7,269 bases of DNA from PSLL01 sp050259195 (GCA_050259195.1 JBLNAE010000132.1:1-7269); one strand, 5' to 3'; positions 1 through 6,484 are shown, numbered from the stretch's first letter. The notes: generated by a model not told the origin, from the sequence alone. Made by a program: numbers and translations.

Positions 1-93
1 AATAGGATAGATGGCAATAACTTCATTTAATCGGTATGCAACAGAAGCTGCTGCTTCATTACCATCAATAATTTCAAAAACTCTATTTCTCAT
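1..93 (-). CDS. nifJ: Pyruvate:ferredoxin (flavodoxin) oxidoreductase, N-terminal 31 codons only
   Basis: The minus strand from position 93 reads ATG and then an open frame running off the left edge. It begins MRNRVFEIIDGNEAAASVAY and continues with RLNEVIAIYPI. The IDGNxAAAxVAY...EVxAIYPI pattern is the start of the homodimeric, multidomain NifJ/Por enzymes, which oxidatively decarboxylate pyruvate to acetyl-CoA and CO2 and reduce ferredoxin or flavodoxin in the cytoplasm. The stretch belongs to the N-terminal thiamine-pyrophosphate-linked domain I; YPI is normally followed by TPSS, just outside the window. A ribosome binding site AGAAGGA lies at 101-107 with a 7-nt spacer, so the ATG at 93 is well supported. 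The full protein would be roughly 1,150-1,200 residues in this family. A related 2-oxoacid oxidoreductase cannot be excluded from 31 residues. Expression probably comes from the leftward promoter at 342-371. Confidence 0.85.
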   Translation of the reverse strand, partial: MRNRVFEIIDGNEAAASVAYRLNEVIAIYPI

Positions 94-655
94 CTGTTTA
101 TCCTTCTTTTATCATTGCTTATATATCGAGTTCTTTTTTAATCCCATTTTATGCACAAAGCTTTTCTATTCCTATTATCTGAGAAAGGATAATCTCTAAT
201 GATTTCTCTAGGTAGGAGGATATTAGTGGAGAAGAGTTAACAGGATTATTAAGAAAGGTAAGAAATAGCTATGCTTAGGATTTTGATAAGGTAGCCTACC
301 CCGGGTCAACATTCACCATTGTTTTATCCCTCTTCAAGAGGATTATAGTTCAACTTAAAAAGTGAAGTCAAGCAAAATTTTCAGTATAACGTAAGTAGCT
401 GTTACTCTGGAAAAATTCTCTTCCCATAAGTAAGGACAATTCTGAGTAAGCGATGTCCGTCAGAATTTAATACCTCTGACACCTTTCTAAATCTAATCCC
501 CCTGAAAAAAAGAATATTTCACTGGCCTCTTTCTTGCACTTCATAAGAGATGTAAGAAAACAGTCTTATCTCAGCGTCGGTAAATGCACCCATTGGGCAA
601 CGGTATTTCAATGTTTTTACCCCCTTATATCACCTTTGCCCTCTTTGGGTGTATC
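94..655. other. Divergent intergenic region with oxidoreductase leader
   Basis: This stretch separates the leftward oxidoreductase gene from the rightward acetyltransferase gene. It is AT-rich, and I see no convincing intact gene on either strand. It holds a leftward sigma-70-type promoter (342-371), a small hairpin around 329-341 (CCTCT, TCA, AGAGG), a short palindrome GGTAGCCTACC at 290-300, and an 8-bp inverted repeat at 438-445/460-467. On the minus strand a 30-codon frame runs from a TTG at 611 to a TGA at 519, and the same frame then stays open for 38 codons to a TAA at 402. It has a good ribosome binding site but no recognised product. No clear promoter for the acetyltransferase was found. 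Confidence 0.6.
342..371 (-). promoter_or_regulatory. Sigma-70-type promoter facing the oxidoreductase gene
   Basis: Read on the minus strand, TTGACT (371-366) is followed by an 18-nt spacer and TATAAT (347-342). That is five of six matches at -35 and a perfect -10. Transcription would begin near 335 and run left into the oxidoreductase gene, giving an untranslated leader of about 240 nt. No other gene start lies between this promoter and position 93. The spacer is one base longer than ideal. The assignment rests on sequence match only. Confidence 0.6.
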
Positions 656-665
656 AAGGAGGTGA
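656..665 (+). promoter_or_regulatory. Near-perfect ribosome binding site of the acetyltransferase gene
   Basis: AAGGAGGTGA is close to fully complementary to the 3' end of 16S rRNA. It sits 6 nt (counting from AGGAGG) before a TTG at 669 and 9 nt before a GTG at 672, so either codon can be the start. It argues against the later ATG at 699 being the main start. Confidence 0.75.
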
Positions 666-668
666 TTC

Positions 669-1277
669 TTGGTGAGACAACGAGAAGGGATAAGCTTTAT
701 GTATTTAAGAGAATTAATCCTCAAAGATAGAACGGGGGTAATCCTCAGACCTTTTGAGAATAAGGATCTGGAGAATTTATTCAGGTTCTTCGCCAGAATA
801 CCAAGATCAGATATTCTAATTTTCAAAGATGATGTAGGAAGACTGGAAACTATAGAGAGTTGGTTTACAAACCCTATGTACAATAAGGTCTTTCAGCTAG
901 TTGCCCTGAAAGACGATGAGATTATAGCAAAGGGAACACTTCATAAAGAAGGACTCTATTGGCAGTATGCGGCAGAGATCAAGCTAATTGTAGACCCCGA
1001 TTATAGAGGAAGAGGGCTGGGTTCTCAGATGTTTAAGACCCTTTTGGTCGAGGGATTAAAGCACAGCTTTGAAAAGATTATTGTGCGGTTTACACCTGAT
1101 AATAAGAGTTTTACCAGGATGTTAGATCACTTTGGGTTCAAACCTGAGGCGGTGCTTAATTGCTATGTCACATGTGAGGAGACCGGAGAGCACAAAGACC
1201 TTATAATTGCATCCTACAATCTCGAGGATTGGAAAGGACGATTTGAATTTTATAGCCTTGCTCATAATGGAAAGTAA
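669..1277 (+). CDS. GNAT-family N-acetyltransferase
   Basis: The 202-residue product is a single-domain GCN5-related acetyltransferase, which transfers an acetyl group from acetyl-CoA to an amine on a small molecule or protein. The family is visible from the acetyl-CoA pyrophosphate loop (VDPDYRGRGLGSQM, residues 108-121, core RGRGLG at 113-118), the preceding strand AAEIKLIVD, and the closing strand-loop DHFGFKPEAVL (153-163). The N-terminal part (LRELILKDRTGVILRPFENKDLENL) matches the usual opening of the domain. There is no signal peptide or membrane segment, so it should act in the cytoplasm. Its substrate cannot be read from the sequence. The start is TTG 669 or GTG 672, both served by the strong Shine-Dalgarno sequence; ATG 699 (MYLREL...) is the start most homologs would use and remains possible. 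It appears to be a single-gene unit, 162 bp upstream of the kinase gene, with no obvious terminator between them. Confidence 0.85.
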   Translation: MVRQREGISFMYLRELILKDRTGVILRPFENKDLENLFRFFARIPRSDILIFKDDVGRLETIESWFTNPMYNKVFQLVALKDDEIIAKGTLHKEGLYWQYAAEIKLIVDPDYRGRGLGSQMFKTLLVEGLKHSFEKIIVRFTPDNKSFTRMLDHFGFKPEAVLNCYVTCEETGEHKDLIIASYNLEDWKGRFEFYSLAHNGK

Positions 1278-1287
1278 AAACTATATC

Positions 1288-1438
1288 TTGGTACACACAT
1301 TGTAAGCATGAAGACGAAGTGTTAAGCTAGTAACGGTAATACGCCGAGGGCAAACCAAGCAATCTAAAAAGGACGAGCAAGGGGGGCATTGAATGCGCCG
1401 GGCAAGGTAGGGCCAACCTTAAGCTGTGTGTAAACCAA
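1288..1438 (+). ncRNA. Candidate structured RNA / cis-regulatory leader upstream of the kinase
   Basis: The gap between the acetyltransferase and the kinase is richer in G and C than the surrounding intergenic DNA, and it folds on paper into a closed multi-hairpin structure. TTGG-TACACACA (1288-1299) pairs with TGTGTGTA-AA-CCAA (1425-1438), giving 12 base pairs with a 2-nt bulge. Inside are GTTA/TAAC (1321-1324/1331-1334), GG-GCAT/ATGC-g-CC around a TGA loop (1384-1399), and AAGGT/ACCTT with a 7-nt loop (1404-1408/1416-1420). Between hairpins lie unpaired purine-rich stretches such as GGGCAAACC (1348-1356) and GGACGAGCAAGG (1371-1382), as in riboswitches or ribozymes. I could not match it to a known class. 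It could be a leader controlling kinase translation, a fragment of a larger catalytic RNA such as a group II intron domain, or a small mobile element with inverted ends. The function is unknown. Confidence 0.4.
1289..1304 (+). promoter_or_regulatory. Possible sigma-54 (-24/-12) promoter for the kinase-regulator operon
   Basis: TGGTACACACATTGTA matches the RpoN consensus TGGYACR-N4-TTGCW with correct spacing. The one mismatch, T for C, falls in the normally conserved GC of the -12 element. If used, transcription would begin near 1315. The downstream operon encodes a sigma-54 activator, so self-regulation would make sense, but the -12 mismatch is a serious weakness. The element overlaps the left arm of the closing helix at 1288-1299, so a transcript starting here would lack that helix. 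Confidence 0.25.
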
Positions 1439-1439
1439 A

Positions 1440-4313
1440 ATGAAGAAACAGAATCAATCCAAACAGAGAACAGGTCGTCTCCGTAGGAGTGCTGAGGAAT
1501 TATTGCCTCAAAGATCTCAAGACCTAGACGACCTATCAGAAACTAATGTTCGAGCATTGATCCATGAACTACAGGTTCATCAAATTGAAGTTGAGATGCA
1601 GAATGAAGAACTTCGTCGAGCGCAATCAGAGCTTGAAGAATCGCGCAACAAATACACCGACTTGTATGACTTTGCTCCTGTTGGATATTTTACGTTAAAT
1701 GATAGGGGTATTATTCAAGAAGCGAATCTTACTGGCGCGGCCTCATTAGGTGTAGAAAAACAAAATTTAATCAATCAAACTTTTTATCAGTATATAGATG
1801 AAGAAAGCAAGGGTGTATTTTATCTTTATCTAAAGCGTCTCATTGAGACTCCCGCCCGACAGAGATACGAACTCAAGGTGTTAAGAAAGGACGGTACGCC
1901 GTTTCATGCCCAGATGGAAGGCATAGCCGTATTTGATAAAAATGGGAACCTCAGCAATATAAGAATAACTATGCTTGATATTACAGCACGAAAGCATATG
2001 GAGGAAGCGCTGCGCGAAATACACGAAGACTTAGAAACAAGGTTCGAGAAACGGGGTGGAGAACTGATAAAAACCAGCACAGAGTTACGGGCTGAGGCCA
2101 CAGAGCGCAGGCGAGTGGAAAAGGCGCTCAGAGAAAGTGAAGAACAGTATAGAAATCTCTTTCAGAATGTTCCAATAGGGATCTATCGCACAACTCCAGA
2201 TGGTCGCATTCTTATGGCGAATCCTGCATTGATTCAAATGCTGGGATATTCTTCTTTCGATGAATTATCCTCGCACAACCTGGAGGAAGGATTCCAGCCT
2301 ACTTACTCGAGAAGTCAATTTAAAAAACTCGTTGAAAAGGAAAATGGGGTGAGGGGTTTAGAATCAAAATGGACAAGACCCGATGGCACTGTAATTTTTA
2401 TTCGCGAAAACGCAAGAGCGATTCGAGGAGAAGATGGGACTGTTCTGTATTATGAAGGAACGGTAGAAGACACCACTCAACGAAAGCATGCTGAGGAGAG
2501 ATTTCGCCTCGTTGTAGAATCAGCTCCCAATGCCATAGTGATGGCAAATCGGAAGGGAGAAATCATTCTCGTCAACCTGCAGGCGGAGAGAATGTTCGGC
2601 TACAGCAGAGAAGAGTTAATCGGGCAATCGGTCGAGATTCTTGTGCCGGAGCGATTCCGTAGCGAACATCCTGAATACCGTATGGATTTTTATGCCAACC
2701 CACAGGCTAGACCGATAGGAAAGAGCCGAGACCTCTTTGCTCGAAGGAAGGATGGCTACGAGTTCCCCGTTGAGATCGGCCTTAAACCCATAAAGGCAGA
2801 TGAAGGATTAATGGTCCTTAGTGTTATCGTGGATATAACCGAGCGCAAGCGGACGGAGCAAGTGCTTCGTGAAAGTGAAGAACGATTCCGCTCGATGGCA
2901 GATAGCGCTCCCGTTATGATATGGATCTCCGGTAAAGATAAGCTATGCACATACTTCAATAGAAGCTGGCTGGAATTTAGAGGAAGAACTATGGAAGAAG
3001 AATTGGGCAATGGCTGGGCTGAGGGTGTACATCCCGATGATCTGGAGCGTTGTTTAGATACATATATCAGCGCATTCGATGCGAGACAGGAATTCAAGAT
3101 GGAGTACAGGCTGAGACACTACGATGGAGAGTATAAGTGGATTTTGGATCACGGCATCCCACGGTTTTTTCCCGACGGTGGTTTTGCCGGTTATACCGGC
3201 TCATGCATTGATATAACCGAGCAGAAGCGAACGGAGCGGGTACTTCGTGAAAGCGAGGAAAAACTACAGACTATTATTAATAGCACTACTGACGCGATTT
3301 TGGTTTATGATGAGCAAGGCAGAGTAATCATCATGAATAGGGAAGCAAAAAGATTATTTTGTGATGATGGCAAAGAGCTTAAAACCATCTGGGATATTGT
3401 ACCACCGGAAGACAAGGTCAGTTTCTCCGACAGGCTTAAGAGTGTAAAAGAAGGAGATAAATTGTTGGATTACGAAACAAAGAAAATACGAGGGGATGGA
3501 AGAAGAATATTTGTAAGTATAGCACTGATATATATGAATCAGGAAGGCGGCGCGTTCATCGAAACTATAAGAGACATAAGCGAAAGAGTAATCATGAGAA
3601 ATAAAATAATAGAACTTGAAAAGGCTCAGGTTGTAGGAAAGATGGCAGAAGGGATTGCCCATCACATGGGAACTCCCCTTGCATCCATGCTTCTTAGGGT
3701 TCAGATGCTTAAAGAGGATATGCCCCAAGTTCCAAAGTATGTAAATTTCACTGAAAAACTTGACTCAATAGAAAAGCAGATCTTCTACGGTCAGAAGGTA
3801 ATCCAAAGACTTCTGAGGTTTGTAAGCAGGCCTCAGAGTGAAAGGAGTTCTGAGAAAGTTTCCATACTTCTCGAGGAAGCGGTAGATATGATAAAGCCCC
3901 TTTCTAAAAAGCAGGGAATTGACCTTGAGTTACGCATAGATGGAGATTTGAAGGTATTAGCCGACCCTAATCTGCTTGAGCTTGTATTTCTGGATATAAT
4001 AACGAATGCGGTGGATGCAATGTCCAAAAGGGGAAAACTTTCAATAGTTGCTTCTAAGAACAAAGCAGAAGAGATGGCAGAGATATTAATATCCGACACG
4101 GGAACAGGAATTCCAAAAGAGGTGCTTCCATTTATTTTTGAGCCATTTTTTACAACCAAACCTGCTGGCAAAGGGACGGGACTAGGACTTTCAGTGGCTA
4201 AGAGGATTATTCATGACCACGGTGGTGAAATTAGTATAGACAGTGTGGAAGGCAAGGGAACAAGCGTTTTGATAAGGCTTCCAATCTATAAGGAGGAAAT
4301 AGAACTTGCATAG
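1440..4313 (+). CDS. Cytoplasmic five-PAS sensor histidine kinase
   Basis: This 957-residue kinase has a charged coiled-coil opening (about 30-70, ending MQNEELRRAQSELEESR) and then PAS 1 (about 71-185, DLYDFAPVGYFTLNDRG). A coiled linker (185-232) leads to PAS 2 (233-350), PAS 3 (352-470), PAS 4 (480-596, PAS_3/PAC type with HPDDL and FFPDGG) and PAS 5 (605-717). A HisKA dimerisation domain follows (about 722-797, phospho-acceptor His741 in AHHMGTPLAS), then an HATPase_c domain (about 836-948: N-box Asn856, G1 DTGTGI 886-891, F-box FEPFFTTK 900-907, G2 GTGLGLS 912-918). No transmembrane segment or signal peptide is seen, so it should sense a cytoplasmic signal such as redox state, a gas or a metabolite. 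It should phosphorylate the regulator encoded next. The residue after the phospho-His is His instead of the usual Glu/Asp. ATG 1440 is the first start after an in-frame TAA at 1431; there is no Shine-Dalgarno sequence, but the N-terminus matches the usual opening of such kinases. The end overlaps the regulator gene by 8 bp. Confidence 0.95.
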   Translation: MKKQNQSKQRTGRLRRSAEELLPQRSQDLDDLSETNVRALIHELQVHQIEVEMQNEELRRAQSELEESRNKYTDLYDFAPVGYFTLNDRGIIQEANLTGAASLGVEKQNLINQTFYQYIDEESKGVFYLYLKRLIETPARQRYELKVLRKDGTPFHAQMEGIAVFDKNGNLSNIRITMLDITARKHMEEALREIHEDLETRFEKRGGELIKTSTELRAEATERRRVEKALRESEEQYRNLFQNVPIGIYRTTPDGRILMANPALIQMLGYSSFDELSSHNLEEGFQPTYSRSQFKKLVEKENGVRGLESKWTRPDGTVIFIRENARAIRGEDGTVLYYEGTVEDTTQRKHAEERFRLVVESAPNAIVMANRKGEIILVNLQAERMFGYSREELIGQSVEILVPERFRSEHPEYRMDFYANPQARPIGKSRDLFARRKDGYEFPVEIGLKPIKADEGLMVLSVIVDITERKRTEQVLRESEERFRSMADSAPVMIWISGKDKLCTYFNRSWLEFRGRTMEEELGNGWAEGVHPDDLERCLDTYISAFDARQEFKMEYRLRHYDGEYKWILDHGIPRFFPDGGFAGYTGSCIDITEQKRTERVLRESEEKLQTIINSTTDAILVYDEQGRVIIMNREAKRLFCDDGKELKTIWDIVPPEDKVSFSDRLKSVKEGDKLLDYETKKIRGDGRRIFVSIALIYMNQEGGAFIETIRDISERVIMRNKIIELEKAQVVGKMAEGIAHHMGTPLASMLLRVQMLKEDMPQVPKYVNFTEKLDSIEKQIFYGQKVIQRLLRFVSRPQSERSSEKVSILLEEAVDMIKPLSKKQGIDLELRIDGDLKVLADPNLLELVFLDIITNAVDAMSKRGKLSIVASKNKAEEMAEILISDTGTGIPKEVLPFIFEPFFTTKPAGKGTGLGLSVAKRIIHDHGGEISIDSVEGKGTSVLIRLPIYKEEIELA
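4291..4296 (+). promoter_or_regulatory. Ribosome binding site of the response regulator, inside the kinase gene
   Basis: AGGAGG lies within the last codons of the kinase gene, 9 nt before the TTG at 4306. It supports the unusual TTG start of the regulator and implies translational coupling of the two genes. Confidence 0.8.
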
Positions 4314-5655
4314 ATGTAGTGTACTTGTTGTTGATGATGATGAAGAGTTGGTTAGTGCTATACAAGAGCTTCTTGAAAGAAAAAAGTATGAGGTAATCAC
4401 AGCTTCTTCCGGGAAAGAGGCTATTGAGAAGGCATCGGCTCTTACTCACATTTGTGTGGCTCTTTTGGACCTCGTTATGCCCATGATGGATGGCTTTACG
4501 CTGCTCGAGAAGGTTAAAGAGATTCATCCCGATATAAATACAATTATGATTACCGGACACGGCACTGTGCCTACTGCCGTAGAGGCAATAAAGCGCGGCG
4601 CCTCAGATTTTATTACCAAGCCATTTGACAAGGATGTGCTCTTGAAGAAGCTAGAAGTAATCCAAAGGACGCACGAGCTTGAAGGTAAGGTAAGCGAACT
4701 GAAGGAGATACTCTCGGAGAAGTACGGCTTCGACCAGATCATAAGCGGTTCTCGTGTAATGAGGAGCGTCTTTGAGAAAGCCACCGCCGCAGCACGCACC
4801 GGTGCCTCTGTTTTCATTGTCGGTGAAACAGGAACAGGAAAGGAGCTGTTGGCAAAAACCATACATCTAAAGAGTGAAAGAAGTAATCAGCCTTTTATTG
4901 CAATTAACTGTGGGGCAATCCCTAAAGAACTAATTGAATCGGAGCTATTTGGATATAAGAAGGGAGCATTCACGGGGGCAATAAAGGACCACGAAGGGCT
5001 TTTTGTAGCAGCTAATGAGGGAACGATTTTTCTTGATGAGATAGGAGAAATGCCAAAAGAGCTTCAGGTAAAGCTACTTAGAGTTCTTGAGGAACGCAAA
5101 GTAAGACCGGTAGGGCATACAAGCGAGATACCGATTGACATAAGGGTAATAGCTGCAAGCAACCGCTCCATAGAAGAGCTTAAAAATACCTATTTAAGAG
5201 AGGATCTATTCTTCAGGCTCGCGGTTGTGGTAATAGAGCTTCCTCCACTTAGAGACAGGAGAGAAGATATTCCATTGCTTACGGAATATTTCGTAAAGAA
5301 GTTTAATCATAAGTATTCAAGGAACATAGAAGGAATATCGGAAGGCGTGTTAACATCGCTTTATCAATATCATTTCCCCGGAAATATAAGAGAGCTAGAA
5401 AACTTAATAGAAGGAATAATAGCCGTATCCCCTTCCGATAAAAAGACGATAACCGATAAGGACATAAAAACACATCTAAGATGGCATGAAACAAAAGCCT
5501 CGAATCATACGCTTCTCTCTTTGGAAGAGCTTGAGAAGTATGCCCTAGAGCAAGCGCTTCGTGAGGCTCAGGGAAATAAATCAAAGGCTGCTGAAATCCT
5601 TGGTATTTCAAGGGACACCCTTTATAGGAAGCTAAAACAATTTGGGATGGAATAG
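4306..5655 (+). CDS. NtrC-family sigma-54-dependent response regulator
   Basis: The 449-residue protein has the full three-domain layout. The receiver domain spans about 4-118: acidic pocket D10-D12, phospho-acceptor D55 in ALLDLVMPMMDG, T83 and K105. A short linker helix leads to the sigma-54 AAA+ domain (about 143-370): Walker A GETGTGKE 173-180, sigma-54-contacting GAFTGA loop 220-225, Walker B IFLDEIGE 241-248, arginine-finger region REDLFFRL 298-305, and sensor II PGNIREL 358-364. A Fis-type helix-turn-helix closes the protein (about 404-447, GNKSKAAEILGISRDTLYRK). When phosphorylated by the upstream kinase it should bind enhancer sites and open RpoN-dependent promoters. The intact GAFTGA loop says it is a true activator. 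The start is TTG at 4306, overlapping the kinase end; the only nearby ATG (4313) is followed directly by a stop. Its target genes are not evident in the window. No specific orthologue name can be given. Confidence 0.95.
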   Translation: MHRCSVLVVDDDEELVSAIQELLERKKYEVITASSGKEAIEKASALTHICVALLDLVMPMMDGFTLLEKVKEIHPDINTIMITGHGTVPTAVEAIKRGASDFITKPFDKDVLLKKLEVIQRTHELEGKVSELKEILSEKYGFDQIISGSRVMRSVFEKATAAARTGASVFIVGETGTGKELLAKTIHLKSERSNQPFIAINCGAIPKELIESELFGYKKGAFTGAIKDHEGLFVAANEGTIFLDEIGEMPKELQVKLLRVLEERKVRPVGHTSEIPIDIRVIAASNRSIEELKNTYLREDLFFRLAVVVIELPPLRDRREDIPLLTEYFVKKFNHKYSRNIEGISEGVLTSLYQYHFPGNIRELENLIEGIIAVSPSDKKTITDKDIKTHLRWHETKASNHTLLSLEELEKYALEQALREAQGNKSKAAEILGISRDTLYRKLKQFGME

Positions 5656-5661
5656 TCAGTC

Positions 5662-5686
5662 GCTCCGTTTTCTAAGGGCTTTTTTT
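5662..5686 (+). terminator. Weak candidate intrinsic terminator after the regulator gene
   Basis: Six bases after the regulator stop codon, GCTC (5662-5665) can pair with GGGC (5676-5679), including one G-U pair, followed by seven T (5680-5686). The stem is short and the loop is 10 nt. The T-run also forms part of an inverted repeat GGCTTTTTT/AAAAAAGCC (5677-5685/5694-5702). Termination may instead rely on the large palindrome that follows. Confidence 0.3.
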
Positions 5687-5702
5687 AAATTATAAAAAAG
5701 CC

Positions 5703-5774
5703 GTCATTGCGAGGAGTAATAGCGACGAAGCAATCTAAGACAATGAAGATTGCTTCGCTAACGCTCGCAATGAC
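5703..5774. repeat. 72-bp REP/MITE-like palindromic repeat
   Basis: The left arm (5703-5736) and right arm (5747-5774) are near-perfect reverse complements, both built from GTCATTGCGAG at the outside and GAAGCAATCT at the inside. The left arm carries six extra bases and the loop is about 10 nt. From memory, palindromes of the CGTCATTGCGAG...GAAGCAATC type are scattered in intergenic regions of many bacterial genomes, so this is probably one copy of a dispersed non-coding repeat. It lies between the regulator and cyclophilin genes, where it may help terminate or stabilise transcripts. Only one copy is in the window. Confidence 0.8.
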
Positions 5775-5785
5775 AATACGTGTTA

Positions 5786-5816
5786 TTGCACCATCACTTT
5801 GTATAATTGGTATAAT
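5786..5816 (+). promoter_or_regulatory. Extended -10 promoter of the cyclophilin gene
   Basis: TGGTATAAT (5808-5816) is a perfect -10 with the TGn extension. A TTGCAC lies 19 nt upstream (5786-5791), a long spacer that the extended -10 could offset. Transcription would start near 5823, giving a very short leader before the ATG at 5837. A second TATAAT at 5802-5807 forms a direct repeat but has no well-spaced -35. The promoter sits right after the palindromic repeat. Confidence 0.5.
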
Positions 5817-5836
5817 TATTCATAGGGGGAAACAAA

Positions 5837-6484
5837 ATGAGGACAACGCCAGTACAATACACGCTCGGCATGGTGAAACCAAGTCGTGGCGCCATGAATA
5901 AACTTATAATACTTTTGGCTCTCGTTGCCATTTTTATCCCAAGCCTTGTAGTATCAGCCAGAGCCAAATCAAAAGGAGGGAATCCTGTGGTCATAATGTC
6001 TACGTCAATGGGCGATATTAAGATAGAGCTTTATCCGGACAAAGCGCCGGAGACGGTCAAAAATTTTCTCTCTTATGTCAATGACAAGTTCTACGACGGC
6101 ACCATCTTTCATCGTGTGATTCCCGGATTTATGATTCAAGGGGGCGGTTTTACTCCCGACATGAAACAGAAGCCGACCAAGGCGCCCATAAAAAATGAGG
6201 CAGACAACGGGCTCAAGAACGATACGGGCACAATCGCTATGGCGCGCACGAGCGTGGTAGACAGCGCGACTTCTCAGTTCTTTATCAACCTCGTGGATAA
6301 CGACTTCTTAAATCACGGCGACAGGGACTTTGGCTACGCGGTGTTTGGTAAGGTCGTCGAAGGCATGGACGTGGTGCGCAAAATCGCAGGGGTTAAAACC
6401 ACCAATCGCGGACCATTTCAGGATGTCCCCGTAGAGCCGGTCGTTATCAAATCGGTGCGTGTGGTCGGGCAAGAGGGGAAATAA
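5837..6484 (+). CDS. Exported cyclophilin-type peptidyl-prolyl cis-trans isomerase
   Basis: The 215-residue protein is a single-domain cyclophilin, which catalyses cis-trans isomerisation of proline peptide bonds and assists protein folding. The domain (about 50-210) shows the signature FHRVIPGFMIQGGG (91-104) with the catalytic Arg93 and partners Phe98 and Gln101, then SQFFINL (146-152) and VFGKVVEGMDVV (169-180). A hydrophobic segment (about 22-40, LIILLALVAIFIPSLVVS) followed by ARA looks like a signal peptide, so the enzyme should work in the periplasm, like E. coli PpiA. The ATG at 5837 has a strong ribosome binding site (AGGGGGAAA, 5824-5832). The ATG at 5897 (MNKLIILL...) would give a more typical signal peptide but has no good binding site, so a 20-residue N-terminal extension is likely but uncertain. 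It has its own promoter and is convergent with the broken transporter gene, 19 bp away. Confidence 0.92.
   Translation: MRTTPVQYTLGMVKPSRGAMNKLIILLALVAIFIPSLVVSARAKSKGGNPVVIMSTSMGDIKIELYPDKAPETVKNFLSYVNDKFYDGTIFHRVIPGFMIQGGGFTPDMKQKPTKAPIKNEADNGLKNDTGTIAMARTSVVDSATSQFFINLVDNDFLNHGDRDFGYAVFGKVVEGMDVVRKIAGVKTTNRGPFQDVPVEPVVIKSVRVVGQEGK

Noticed and set aside
11..199. Plus-strand open frame of 62 codons
   Set aside because: Its first part is antisense to the clear start of the oxidoreductase gene; the rest is AT-rich, low-complexity hydrophobic sequence with no good binding site.
519..521. TGA read as selenocysteine in the small minus-strand frame
   Set aside because: No SECIS-like hairpin is visible just downstream of the TGA, and the downstream part is not a known selenoprotein.
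1340..1420. c-di-GMP (GEMM) riboswitch in the kinase leader
   Set aside because: GGGCAAACC and GGACG resemble parts of the aptamer, but the GCAAAGCC strand, the GNRA tetraloop and its receptor pairing are not found in the right places.
5707..5901. Plus-strand 64-codon open frame
   Set aside because: It lies mostly within the palindromic repeat and the cyclophilin promoter, and overlaps the cyclophilin gene in another frame.
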